From: Bradyrhizobium sp. AZCC 1719
GTDB taxonomy: Bacteria > Pseudomonadota > Alphaproteobacteria > Rhizobiales > Xanthobacteraceae
Direction: 5' to 3'
DNA: 64,000 nt
Assembly: GCF_036924525.1 (NCBI RefSeq)
Contig: NZ_JAZHRU010000001.1
Span: 3,749,001 to 3,813,000 of the forward strand
Position 1 is the first letter of the stretch; the number at the start of each line of letters is the position of its first letter. Made by a program: the position numbers and the translations under genes. Below, one piece after another: positions 8,652 to 16,638 of this stretch. The notes under the pieces were generated by a model. It ran no database searches, was not told the DNA's origin, and saw only the letters and a list, made by a program, of their open reading frames with translations.

Positions 8652-8737
8652 CCGTCATTGCGAGGAGCAAAGCGACGAGGCAATCCATCTATCCCCGCGC
8701 GGATAGGTGGATTGCTTCGCTTCGCTCGCAATGACGG
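8652..8737. repeat. Palindromic intergenic repeat, family A, copy 1
   Basis: The element begins CCGTCATTGCGAGGAGC and ends GCTCGCAATGACGG, so its ends are inverted; internal words AGCGACGAGGCAATCCA and TGGATTGCTTCGCTTCGC also pair. Near-identical full copies occur at 42755 and 60872 and a half copy at 9791. It directly follows the binding-protein gene and can form a long hairpin. This looks like a REP/BIME-like element. Confidence 0.85.
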
Positions 8738-8801
8738 TGAGCCAGTCGTCCCGAGCTGTGCTAGTGATGGGCACGTTCGCCACTCCCGAAAGGCGCCCCG
8801 G

Positions 8802-8906
8802 ATGACAATCACCGAGCAAGCCTCCTCCTCAGACAAGGAGGGGCTGCCGCGTGCAAATGGCTATTTTGCGCCACCGCCGCCGTCCTGGACCATCCCGATG
8901 CAGTGA
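8802..8906 (+). CDS. Possible 34-residue small protein
   Basis: A short frame from ATG 8802 to TGA 8904-8906 encodes a peptide that starts MTITEQASSSDKEG and has a proline-rich end (YFAPPPPSWTIP). It ends 9 bp before the orphan gene at 8916. AAAGGCG lies upstream as a weak ribosome site. No family is recognised and it may be chance, but it shares the segment between two copies of repeat A with the orphan gene. Confidence 0.25.
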   Translation: MTITEQASSSDKEGLPRANGYFAPPPPSWTIPMQ

Positions 8907-8915
8907 GATGTTACG

Positions 8916-9713
8916 ATGGTAGATCACCCTCTTCTGAACGTGCTGGCGAACTGGCCAGGCCGTGTTTCGACACAGCTTGCCTTTGAGGCGCGCGGCTTTT
9001 CGGTCCACAAGGCATGGCAGAATCGAATGATTGAGTTCTGCGGCGAACACCAAGTGGACTTGCTCAATCGATACTGGGATGAAGTCGCGTTGGAGACAAT
9101 GCGGTGTGCGGGAAAGGTGCGTTCCGAGATGCGGTATTTTGGCATTGAACCAAAATACCGTTCTGCATTTTTGGACGAGCTCTTCGCGGCCAGGGATTTT
9201 CTTGAGCCTCCTTTTCAAGCTCCCCCGCTCATCAGATGCTTGTTTGAGCATCTCAAGAAAACCTGGTTTGATGCAGAGTTTGGAAATAGCGAAGCAGCCT
9301 TCATAGGGATGCAGAAGAAGCAGGAGAGCGAGCGTTTAGAAATTCAGACCGCGGGTTGGACAGGAAAGAAGCGGGACGTCCTTCCCTTCATTGATAAGTT
9401 TTGCTCAGCGCATGCATTCAAGCGCCGTCGTAACCTCTGGCATAAAAATCTGAGCTGCGGCCTTGTCTTCGAGGTCAGCACTGATCTCGGGGGGAGTCCC
9501 TATTGTACCCAGATGCCATTGATGTTTCGGATATTCCACGCGGACGATCCCGAATTTGCGTTTGAGTTGGGAGGGAATGAGCCGTTTGATCAGCTTGTTT
9601 ACGGTAGTCGATTGTACGGGGGAGGTGGGGAAGCCAGCAAGTTTGTGCTGGGAGTTCGGGCCAACATCGAGCTGTTCGATGTGATCGCCGAATCCTTTGG
9701 GGCTTCTCAGTAA
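8916..9713 (+). CDS. Hypothetical protein of unknown function
   Basis: 265-residue protein I do not recognise. It has no signal peptide or membrane helix, is rich in aromatic and charged residues, and contains five cysteines spread along the chain without a clear metal-binding pattern. A C-terminal segment has a glycine run (YGGGGEASKF). The base composition is visibly less GC-rich than the neighbours and codon use is mixed, which suggests horizontal transfer. It is alone between a full repeat A at 8652 and a half copy at 9791. The ribosome site is weak and an alternative start cannot be excluded. Confidence 0.65.
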   Translation: MVDHPLLNVLANWPGRVSTQLAFEARGFSVHKAWQNRMIEFCGEHQVDLLNRYWDEVALETMRCAGKVRSEMRYFGIEPKYRSAFLDELFAARDFLEPPFQAPPLIRCLFEHLKKTWFDAEFGNSEAAFIGMQKKQESERLEIQTAGWTGKKRDVLPFIDKFCSAHAFKRRRNLWHKNLSCGLVFEVSTDLGGSPYCTQMPLMFRIFHADDPEFAFELGGNEPFDQLVYGSRLYGGGGEASKFVLGVRANIELFDVIAESFGASQ

Positions 9714-9790
9714 GCTTAGAATCGGAAGCAGTCTTGGCTTCCCGCAAATTGCTGCGAATCTCTGTACTTCCATTCATCTCCGTGGGGAGA

Positions 9791-9820
9791 GGTGGATTGC
9801 TTCGCTTCGCTCGCAATGAC
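9791..9820. repeat. Half copy of palindromic repeat family A
   Basis: GGTGGATTGCTTCGCTTCGC followed by TCGCAATGAC reproduces only the right arm of the full elements at 8652, 42755 and 60872; the left arm is missing. It lies 77 bp after the orphan gene, on the far side of that gene from the full copy. Confidence 0.8.
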
Positions 9821-9844
9821 AGCGTGAAAGAAGCAGGCGCCGCC

Positions 9845-10855
9845 TCACTGCAGCGCCATCCCTGCGGTCGCGATTACCTTCGTCAGCTTCTCGTGATCGG
9901 CCTTCATCAGTGCGGCGAGATCGGCGAGCGGCATCGGCTTGCCCGGGATATTGGCAACCGCGAGTTGGCGCTGTACCCCCGGATTCTGTAGCGCCTTGTT
10001 GATGCCGTCGTTGATCTTGGCAACGATGTTATCCGGCGTGCCGGCCTGAACATAGATGCCGTACCAGGGCAGGTATGCGGCTTCCGGAAATCCGGCTTCG
10101 GCGATCGTCGGCACGTCGGGCAAATCGGCGACGCGTTTGTCGGTCATCACGGCCAGCGGCTTCACGCTGCCGGCCTTGATGTGCGGCAAGGCGAGCTCGA
10201 GCGAGACGATCTCGAAATGCATCAAGTTCGTCATCAGGTCGATCAGAGCCTGCGGCTGGCCTTTGTAGCCGACATTGGTCAGCTTGATACCAGCGGCCTG
10301 AAACAGCTTTTGCGCGCTCAGATCGATGGAGGAGCCGGTGCCGGGATTGCCGAAATTGAGTTCGCCCGGCTTCTTGCGCGCGATCTCGACGAATTCCTTG
10401 ATGGTGCTGGCCGGCATCGTCGGATGGACCAGCGCGACGCTCTGATTCCAGACCGCGAGACCGACGCACTTGAGATCCTTCAGCGCGTCCCAGCCGGCGT
10501 CCTTGTAAAGCGTCGGGTTGACCAAAGCTGCGGGGCCGGTAACCAGCCAGGTGTAACCGTCGGGTTCGCTGCGCGCCACTGACGCGGTGCCGATGTTGCT
10601 ATTGCCGCCCGGCCTTGCTTCGATGACCACGGTCTGTTTCCAGTCGCGGCCGACTTGCTCGGTCACCGCGCGCGCGACGATGTCGACGATGCCGCCGGCG
10701 GGGTAGGGCACGATGACGCGGATCGGACGGTTCGGATAATTGCTCTGCGCCTGCGCCGCGTTGCCGAGCAGCATGATTGCGCCCAAAGCAAAACCCAAGG
10801 CAATAATCACGGCAGGATTCACGGCAAAGCCCAGCACGGTTTTGATCCGGCTCAT
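9845..10855 (-). CDS. Tripartite tricarboxylate transporter substrate-binding protein (Bug family)
   Basis: 336-residue periplasmic protein of the Bug/TctC family. The signal peptide covers about residues 1-36 (ending NAAQAQS). YPNRPIRVIVPYPAGGIVDI is the characteristic family opening, in which the PAGG loop binds a carboxylate ligand. No TctA/TctB membrane partners are in the window, so it is an orphan, as is common for Bug proteins. It is encoded just downstream of the IclR gene on the same strand (63 bp gap), and the acyl-CoA dehydrogenase is divergent from that, which suggests a small carboxylate catabolic locus. Confidence 0.88.
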   Translation of the reverse strand: MSRIKTVLGFAVNPAVIIALGFALGAIMLLGNAAQAQSNYPNRPIRVIVPYPAGGIVDIVARAVTEQVGRDWKQTVVIEARPGGNSNIGTASVARSEPDGYTWLVTGPAALVNPTLYKDAGWDALKDLKCVGLAVWNQSVALVHPTMPASTIKEFVEIARKKPGELNFGNPGTGSSIDLSAQKLFQAAGIKLTNVGYKGQPQALIDLMTNLMHFEIVSLELALPHIKAGSVKPLAVMTDKRVADLPDVPTIAEAGFPEAAYLPWYGIYVQAGTPDNIVAKINDGINKALQNPGVQRQLAVANIPGKPMPLADLAALMKADHEKLTKVIATAGMALQ

Positions 10856-10918
10856 TCTTCCCTCCCCATGTTTGCCGCATCGTTCCCGCGATGCGCCGTG
10901 CCCCTCTAATGGGGGTAT

Positions 10919-11728
10919 TCAGTCGTTGGCCACCAGCGAGCGAATGCTGCGCGCCAAGCCCAGCATGCGCGGCCCGCACTCACGCTCGATCTGTTCGGCG
11001 TTGAAGCGAAACGAGGGAATGCCGCAATTGACCGACAGGCAATCGCCCGACGGCGTGCGGTATAGCGGCGCGGCGACGCCAAAAATCTCGCGCCGCCATT
11101 CGCCGAGCGAAATCGCAAAGCCGCGCTCCTTGCAAAGCTCGATGTCCGGCAGCGTCCGCCTCTGGACATAATCGGCTTCTTCCGGGCGCTCGGCCTTCAC
11201 CTTCGCCACGTAGGCGTCGAGTTCTTCCCCGGTGAAGAGCGAGAGCAGGGCGCGGCCGACGGCGGTGGGCGCCAGCGAACTGGCAAAGCCGACATCCGGC
11301 AGATGCGCCACGGCGTCGGTGGTGCGCAGCGTTTCGACATAGATGAAGTCGAGCCCGAACGGCATCGCAATCGAAACCGTGCCGCCGGTGTAGGCTGCGA
11401 AATCGCGCATCAGCGGGCGTGCCAACTGCCGCACCTTCAGCGCCGACAGCACCGGGTAGGCCGCGGCCAGAATGCCGAGCCCGAGCTGGAAGCGTCCCTT
11501 CGCATCGCGCTTGAGATAGCCGAGTTGCGCCAGTGTGTAGGTCAGCCGCGACACCGTCGGCCGCGACAGCCCGGTATGGAGCGCAAGCTCGGCGTTCGAC
11601 AGCGAGCCCGCGCGGTTGCGGAATGCCGCCAGTACGTCGAGCCCATGCGCCAGCGTGGTCGCGAAGGAGGGATCGGCCTGATCCTCCGCAGTCCGGGATA
11701 TCGAGGGATCGATACTGGAAATCGCCAT
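10919..11728 (-). CDS. IclR family transcriptional regulator
   Basis: 269-residue regulator. A winged helix-turn-helix lies in the first 90 residues (LSNAELALHTGLSRPTVSRLTYTLAQLGYL) and an effector-binding IclR domain follows. The ATG at 11728 is chosen because the frame upstream runs through an AT-rich promoter region with an inverted repeat and shows no protein-like composition. It is divergent from the acyl-CoA dehydrogenase gene (11831) and precedes the Bug gene, so it probably controls both in response to an acid or CoA-linked inducer. Confidence 0.88.
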   Translation of the reverse strand: MAISSIDPSISRTAEDQADPSFATTLAHGLDVLAAFRNRAGSLSNAELALHTGLSRPTVSRLTYTLAQLGYLKRDAKGRFQLGLGILAAAYPVLSALKVRQLARPLMRDFAAYTGGTVSIAMPFGLDFIYVETLRTTDAVAHLPDVGFASSLAPTAVGRALLSLFTGEELDAYVAKVKAERPEEADYVQRRTLPDIELCKERGFAISLGEWRREIFGVAAPLYRTPSGDCLSVNCGIPSFRFNAEQIERECGPRMLGLARSIRSLVAND

Positions 11729-11764
11729 GGCCGAAAGTTGGCCATGGTTCTCTAAGTCTGTCAA

Positions 11765-11799
11765 TATATCGAAATGAATTTGCATATTGTGTCGATATA
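11765..11799. promoter_or_regulatory. Inverted repeat in the IclR / acyl-CoA dehydrogenase divergent promoter
   Basis: Arms TATATCGA (11765-11772) and TCGATATA (11792-11799) are exact reverse complements separated by 19 bases, in an AT-rich stretch unlike the GC-rich surroundings. Position and symmetry suit an IclR operator between its own gene and the divergent target. The binding assignment is inference. Confidence 0.5.
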
Positions 11800-11830
11800 C
11801 GATTAGCTTCCCGAAAAATTGGGAGGCGGC

Positions 11831-13072
11831 ATGGATTTCGACCTTTCCGGGCGATCGGAAGACTGGCGGAAGAAACTTCAGGCGTTTTTCGACGGCGAAG
11901 TACTGCCGCGCCATCGCGGCTGGCTCGATCACACGGCCAAAGGCGAGCCCGCGCCCTTCATGGAGGACCTGCAGCGGAAGGCGCGTGCGGCGGGGCTATG
12001 GAATCTCGGGCTTCCCGAACTTGGGGAACACGAGCCCGGCACGCGTCTTTCCAACCTCGAATATGCGCCATTGGCTGAGATCATGGGCCGGCTGTTCTGG
12101 GCGCCTGAAGTGTTCAATTGCCAGGCGCCCGACGTGCCCAACATGATCGCGCTGCAGAATTGCGCGACGCCCGAGCAGAAGGCGCGCTGGCTGCAGCCGC
12201 TGCTGGAAGCCAGGACACGTTCGGCATTCGGCATGACCGAGCCGGACGTGGCTTCATCCGATGCGACCAACATCGCCACCCGCATGGTCAGGGATGGCGA
12301 TGACTACGTCATCAACGGGCGGAAATGGTTCATCACCGGCGCGGCACATCCGAAATGCAGCTTCCTGATCGTGATGGGCGTGACCGATTCCGACGCTGAC
12401 CGGACGCGGCGCCATTCCTGCATCATCGTGCCGATGGATACGCCAGGCGTTCGGCTGGTGCGCCGGCTGCGCTGGATGGGGTGTGAAGATCACGTCGCGC
12501 CGATCGGCGAGCTTTCGTTCGATAACGTGCGCGTGCCCCGCGCGAACCTGCTTGGCGCGGAAGGCGACGGCTTCAAGGTCGCGCAGATTCGTTTGGGGCC
12601 GGCACGCATCCATCATTGCATGCGCTCGATCGGGCTGTGCGAACTGCTGATCGAATTGATGATGGTGCGGTCATCCGAACGGTCCGCGTTCGGACGTACC
12701 GTGATGCAATACGACACCGTGCAGCGCTGGATCGCCGAATCCCGCGTCGAGCTCGAGCAGGCACGCCTGTTGACCTATCGTTGCGCATGGCGCCTCGATC
12801 AGGCCGGCCATCACGGCGCCTGGCGCGATGTGTCCTTGATCAAGGTTGCAGTGCCCGCGATGCTGCAGAAGATCGCCGACCGCGCCATGCAGGTGTTCGG
12901 CGCCATGGGCGGCTCCGACGACGCGCCGATCCATCAGGCGCTGGCCTGGGGACGCCTGCTGCGGATCGGTGACGGACCCGATGAAGTCCATCTGCGGCAG
13001 ATCTTTCGCATGGAGCCGATGCCGCCCTGGTCGATTGCCAACTCGCCATATCTGTCCGCACATCCGTCCTGA
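11831..13072 (+). CDS. Acyl-CoA dehydrogenase
   Basis: 413-residue flavoprotein of the acyl-CoA dehydrogenase family. The FAD/substrate segment FGMTEPDVASSDATN and the WFITGA strand are present. The C-terminal helix carries the QVFGAMGGSDD flavin-contact segment and GDGPDEVHLRQI, in which the glutamate of PDEVH is the likely catalytic base region of the long/branched-chain subgroup. The ATG at 11831 follows GGGAGG by 4 bases and is preferred to a TTG at 11819. Divergent from iclR. It should oxidise an acyl-CoA to the enoyl-CoA; chain length is not inferable. Confidence 0.88.
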   Translation: MDFDLSGRSEDWRKKLQAFFDGEVLPRHRGWLDHTAKGEPAPFMEDLQRKARAAGLWNLGLPELGEHEPGTRLSNLEYAPLAEIMGRLFWAPEVFNCQAPDVPNMIALQNCATPEQKARWLQPLLEARTRSAFGMTEPDVASSDATNIATRMVRDGDDYVINGRKWFITGAAHPKCSFLIVMGVTDSDADRTRRHSCIIVPMDTPGVRLVRRLRWMGCEDHVAPIGELSFDNVRVPRANLLGAEGDGFKVAQIRLGPARIHHCMRSIGLCELLIELMMVRSSERSAFGRTVMQYDTVQRWIAESRVELEQARLLTYRCAWRLDQAGHHGAWRDVSLIKVAVPAMLQKIADRAMQVFGAMGGSDDAPIHQALAWGRLLRIGDGPDEVHLRQIFRMEPMPPWSIANSPYLSAHPS

Positions 13073-13172
13073 GTGGCGGATACGTAACGGCGGCCGGTTC
13101 GAGGGAATCGAGTGTCGCTGACGCTATTCGAATTTCGACCTTCTGTTTCTTCTGCGTAGGGAGCACACAACA

Positions 13173-15119
13173 ATGAGCCAACCAGCCACGATCGAAGCGC
13201 GCAAGGAGCCTCCCAAGGAAGCGTCCGCCTCCGTCATCGCGCAGCATGCGGCGACGCTGAAGGCGCTACCGTTCTCCGACACGCGTGATTTCGACGACGC
13301 CGCGCGCGGCTTCCTCGGCACGATCGAGAATGCGAAGATTACGTCGCCGCAGGGCAGGGTGGTCTGGAGCCTGGAGCCCTACGGCTTCCTGTCCGCGGAA
13401 GAAGCGCCGCCGACGGTCGATCCCAGCCTGTGGCGGCAGTCGCGGCTCAACATGCATCACGGCCTGTTCGAGGTGGTGCCCGGCGTCTACCAGGTGCGCG
13501 GGCTCGACATCGCCAACATGACGCTGATCGAGGGCGATAGCGGTGTGATCGTGGTGGATACGCTGACCTCGATCGAGGGCGCGCGGGCGGCGATGGAGCT
13601 CTACTTCCAACACCGCGGCAAGCGGCCCGTTGCGGCCGTGATCTTCACCCATACCCACACCGACCATTGGGGCGGCGCGCGCGGCGTACTCGACGATGCA
13701 ACACCTACCGGCGACAGCGTGCCGATCATTGCGCCCAATCTGTTCATGGAGCATGCGGTTTCGGAAAACATCATTGCCGGCCCCGCCATGCTGCGGCGCG
13801 CGCAATATCAGTTCGGGCCGTTTCTTGCGAAAGGCGTGCGCGGGCAGGTCGATTGCGGACTTGGCAAGACCATGGCGGCGGGGGCGGTCGCGCTCGTCCG
13901 TCCGACCGACCTGATCATGGCGACCGGCGACCGGCGGACCATCGATGGGGTCGAATTCGAATTCCAGATGGCTCCGAACAGCGAAGCGCCGGCGGAGATG
14001 CATTTCTTCATACCGCGTTACAAGCTTCTCAACCTTGCGGAAAACTGCACGCATAATTTTCATAACCTGCTGCCGTTCCGCGGCGCCGACGTACGCGACG
14101 CTCTGGCCTGGTCAAAATATCTCGGCGAGGCCTTACAGATGTGGGGCGGCAAGGCGGATGCGATGTGCGGCCAGCACCATTGGCCGGTCTGGGGCCGGGA
14201 GCGGATCGACACCATGATCCGTCAGCAGCGCGACCTCTATAAATTCGCGCATGACCAGACCATCCGCCTGATGAACCATGGGCTGACCGCAGCCGAAATC
14301 GCCGAAACCATCCGCCTGCCGGCGAGCCTTGAGGGCGCCTGGCATGGCCGTGGCTATTACGGCCACATCAGGCATAACGTGAAGGCGATCTACCAAAAGT
14401 ATCTCGGCTGGTACGATGCCAATCCCGTCAACCTCGATCCGCTGCCGCCGGTCGAAGCGGGCAAAAAATATGTCGAGTATATGGGCGGCGCGGACGCCGT
14501 CCTGACGCGCGCGCGCGAGGATTTTGCAAAGGGCCAATTCCGCTTCGTCGCGCAAGCCGTGAGCCATCTGGTGTTCGCCAATCCCGACAACCAGGCGGCG
14601 CGCGCGTTGCTCGCCGATACGTTCGAACAGCTCGGCTATGCCTCCGAAAGTTCGACCTGGCGCAATGCCTATCTGTTCGGCGCGCAGGAACTGCGGCAGG
14701 GCATGCCCAAGACGCCGCCGCGCGCCGCGATGCCACGTGAAACGTTGGCCGCGCTCCGCACCGAGCAGCTCTGGGACGTGCTCGGCGTGCGCCTCGACGG
14801 TCCCAAGGCCGAAGGCAAGCGCATCGTCCTGAACTGGAATTTCACCGATACCAGGGAGAGCTTCATCCTCAACCTGGAAAACTGCGCGTTGACCTATGTC
14901 GCCGGCGCAGAAGCCGCCGACGCCGACGCCAGCTTCACGCTGCCGCGCAGCGTGCTCGACGAAGTGATCGCCAAACTGACGACATTCCCGGAAGCAGTCG
15001 GCTCCGGCAAGATCAAGGTCAGCGGAAATCCGGTGCGGCTCGGCGAGTTGATGATGCTGATGGACGAATTCCCGCGGATGTTCGAGATCGTCGAACCGAA
15101 ACGGACGACGGTCTCCTGA
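13173..15119 (+). CDS. Alkyl sulfatase of the metallo-beta-lactamase fold (SdsA1/BDS1 family)
   Basis: 648-residue class III sulfatase, which hydrolyses alkyl sulfates (such as dodecyl sulfate) to alcohol and sulfate. The zinc-binding motif HTHTDH is at residues 160-165 within the metallo-beta-lactamase domain. A dimerisation domain follows in the middle, and the last 120 residues look like the SCP2-like sulfatase C-terminal domain (IVLNWNFTD onward). No clear signal peptide is seen, unlike exported SdsA1. It lies 100 bp after the acyl-CoA dehydrogenase gene on the same strand; the fatty alcohol released could feed beta-oxidation. Confidence 0.88.
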   Translation: MSQPATIEARKEPPKEASASVIAQHAATLKALPFSDTRDFDDAARGFLGTIENAKITSPQGRVVWSLEPYGFLSAEEAPPTVDPSLWRQSRLNMHHGLFEVVPGVYQVRGLDIANMTLIEGDSGVIVVDTLTSIEGARAAMELYFQHRGKRPVAAVIFTHTHTDHWGGARGVLDDATPTGDSVPIIAPNLFMEHAVSENIIAGPAMLRRAQYQFGPFLAKGVRGQVDCGLGKTMAAGAVALVRPTDLIMATGDRRTIDGVEFEFQMAPNSEAPAEMHFFIPRYKLLNLAENCTHNFHNLLPFRGADVRDALAWSKYLGEALQMWGGKADAMCGQHHWPVWGRERIDTMIRQQRDLYKFAHDQTIRLMNHGLTAAEIAETIRLPASLEGAWHGRGYYGHIRHNVKAIYQKYLGWYDANPVNLDPLPPVEAGKKYVEYMGGADAVLTRAREDFAKGQFRFVAQAVSHLVFANPDNQAARALLADTFEQLGYASESSTWRNAYLFGAQELRQGMPKTPPRAAMPRETLAALRTEQLWDVLGVRLDGPKAEGKRIVLNWNFTDTRESFILNLENCALTYVAGAEAADADASFTLPRSVLDEVIAKLTTFPEAVGSGKIKVSGNPVRLGELMMLMDEFPRMFEIVEPKRTTVS

Positions 15120-15139
15120 CGTGATCGTGACCTTGTAGA

Positions 15140-15224
15140 TTGTGGTGGGCAAAGGCGCTTCAGCGCCGTGCCCGCCACAACACGCACCGCTCGTTGACGG
15201 TGGGCACGCTTCGCTTTGCCCACC
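15140..15224. repeat. Intergenic palindromic repeats, family B (two hairpins)
   Basis: First hairpin 15140-15180: TTGTGG with CCACAA, GGGCA with TGCCC, and GGCGC with GCGCC around a short loop. Second hairpin 15199-15224: GGTGGGCA and TGCCCACC around CGCTTCGCTT. The pair fills the gap between the convergent alkyl sulfatase and glycosyltransferase genes and could stop transcription from both sides. Confidence 0.75.
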
Positions 15225-15267
15225 CTACGGTCGTCTTGCGACGACAAGGGGAGGCGTTATCGTTTCG

Positions 15268-16335
15268 CTACTCCGCGCTGCTCACGAGCTTGATGCGCGG
15301 CTCTTCCTCCATCAGGCCGCGATACGCAGCAAGATAGTCGAGGGCCATGCGGCGCGCCGTGAAACGGGCTTCGAACTGCCGGCGGATGGCGCCACGATCC
15401 AGCATGGATAGTCGATCGACCACGGCCACCGCGCTGGTTTCATCTTCCACCACGAAACCTGTGAGACCGGGGTCGATGATCTCCGCCACCGAGCCACGGT
15501 TGTAGGCGACCACCGGTGTGCCGCAGGCCATGGCCTCGATCATGACAAGGCCGAAGGGCTCCGGCCAGTCGATCGGCACCAGCAGCCCGATGGCGCCGCT
15601 GAGGAAGTCGGGCTTTTCGCGGTCGGTGATCTCACCGATGTATTCGACCAGCGGATTGGCCTTGATCAGCGGGGAAATCAGCTCGTCGTAGTAGTCCTGG
15701 TCGGCGCGATCGACCTTGGCCGCGATTTTCAGCGGGATGCCGCATCGGGTGGCGATGCTGATGGCGCGATCCACGCCCTTTTCCGGCGCGATCCGCCCGA
15801 GCACCGCCAAATAGGACGGCTGCACCGGCTGCGGTGTCAGCAGATGCTGCGGTAGCCCGTGGTGAATGGTGCGCACCCAATTGGCCTGCGGCACCGGCCG
15901 ACGCTGCGCGTTGGAGATCGAGATCACCGGGACTTTGGAGAAGGTATTGAATACCGGTTGATGCTCCGGCAGGTCGAGCCTGCCGTGCAGGGTGGTCAGG
16001 AACGGCGTCGGCTGTCGGTAGAACAGCGAGAACGGATAGTAGTCGAGATGAAAGTGCAGAAAATCGAACTCTTCATCGTCGCATTTCTGCCGAACGCGTT
16101 CCAGCATCACCATGTGCAGCGCGTTGGGGTCGCGGACGGAGCCGTCGAGGCGCAACGCCTTCGGCCATGTCGCATCGAGTTTCGCCGAGGTGCGGGAATC
16201 CCCGCTGGCGAACAAAGTGACTTCGTGCCCTAACGTTACCAGTTCTTCGGTCAGCCAGTGCACCACCCGCTCGGTGCCGCCGTACAGTTTGGGGGGAACA
16301 GCCTCCGTCAGCGGGGCGACCTGCGCGATGCGCAT
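15268..16335 (-). CDS. Glycosyltransferase family 4 protein
   Basis: 355-residue GT-B fold glycosyltransferase. The N-terminal half starts MRIAQVAPLTEAVPPKLYGG, with the glycine loop that contacts the nucleotide sugar. The C-terminal half has EPFGLVMIEAMACGTPVVAY, the E(x7)E motif of GT4 enzymes. The acceptor and donor are unknown. A well-matched EcfG promoter lies 77 bp upstream, so expression probably belongs to the general stress response. Neighbouring genes handle glycogen-type polymers and export, so a stress-protective glycan or glucoside is a reasonable but unproven role. Confidence 0.85.
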   Translation of the reverse strand: MRIAQVAPLTEAVPPKLYGGTERVVHWLTEELVTLGHEVTLFASGDSRTSAKLDATWPKALRLDGSVRDPNALHMVMLERVRQKCDDEEFDFLHFHLDYYPFSLFYRQPTPFLTTLHGRLDLPEHQPVFNTFSKVPVISISNAQRRPVPQANWVRTIHHGLPQHLLTPQPVQPSYLAVLGRIAPEKGVDRAISIATRCGIPLKIAAKVDRADQDYYDELISPLIKANPLVEYIGEITDREKPDFLSGAIGLLVPIDWPEPFGLVMIEAMACGTPVVAYNRGSVAEIIDPGLTGFVVEDETSAVAVVDRLSMLDRGAIRRQFEARFTARRMALDYLAAYRGLMEEEPRIKLVSSAE

Positions 16336-16638
16336 CTTTCGTCTCCTGTTTCGAATGTTGGTTGGATAAATCCCTCAGCCCGCAGATCGGCACCGGCGTG
16401 CCGGAAGCTGGAACGTTCTTGCATCTGCGAAGTTCCCATCATTGGCGCATCTTGGTTCTTCCACACGACTGTCTTGCTGATGCCATCTGACACCAACAGA
16501 TTTAAGGCGACTTCGATGCTGCAGAATTGTTGCGTGGTGATGGCTGCGCGCCAGCAAATCCGAAGCGGCACCGTTCACGACCTCGTGCGCGATGTGCGTT
16601 AGGGATTCCCTTTCACTCTCAACAGGTTTGCAGACGAC
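16336..16638. other. Intergenic region between divergent GT4 and ABC exporter genes
   Basis: This 303-base gap holds no convincing gene; a minus-strand frame at 16308-16571 has no recognisable family and overlaps the glycosyltransferase start. It contains the EcfG-type promoter for the glycosyltransferase. No comparable promoter was found ahead of the exporter gene at 16639. Confidence 0.6.
16412..16436 (-). promoter_or_regulatory. EcfG (general stress sigma factor) promoter for the GT4 gene
   Basis: On the minus strand GGAAC is followed by 16 bases and then CGTT, an exact match to the alphaproteobacterial EcfG consensus GGAAC-N16/17-CGTT. The -10 element is 77 bp ahead of the glycosyltransferase ATG at 16335 and points towards it. 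Confidence 0.7.

Noticed and set aside
16308..16571. 87-codon minus-strand open frame upstream of the GT4 gene
   Set aside because: Contains the EcfG promoter, overlaps the GT4 start and has no recognisable family.
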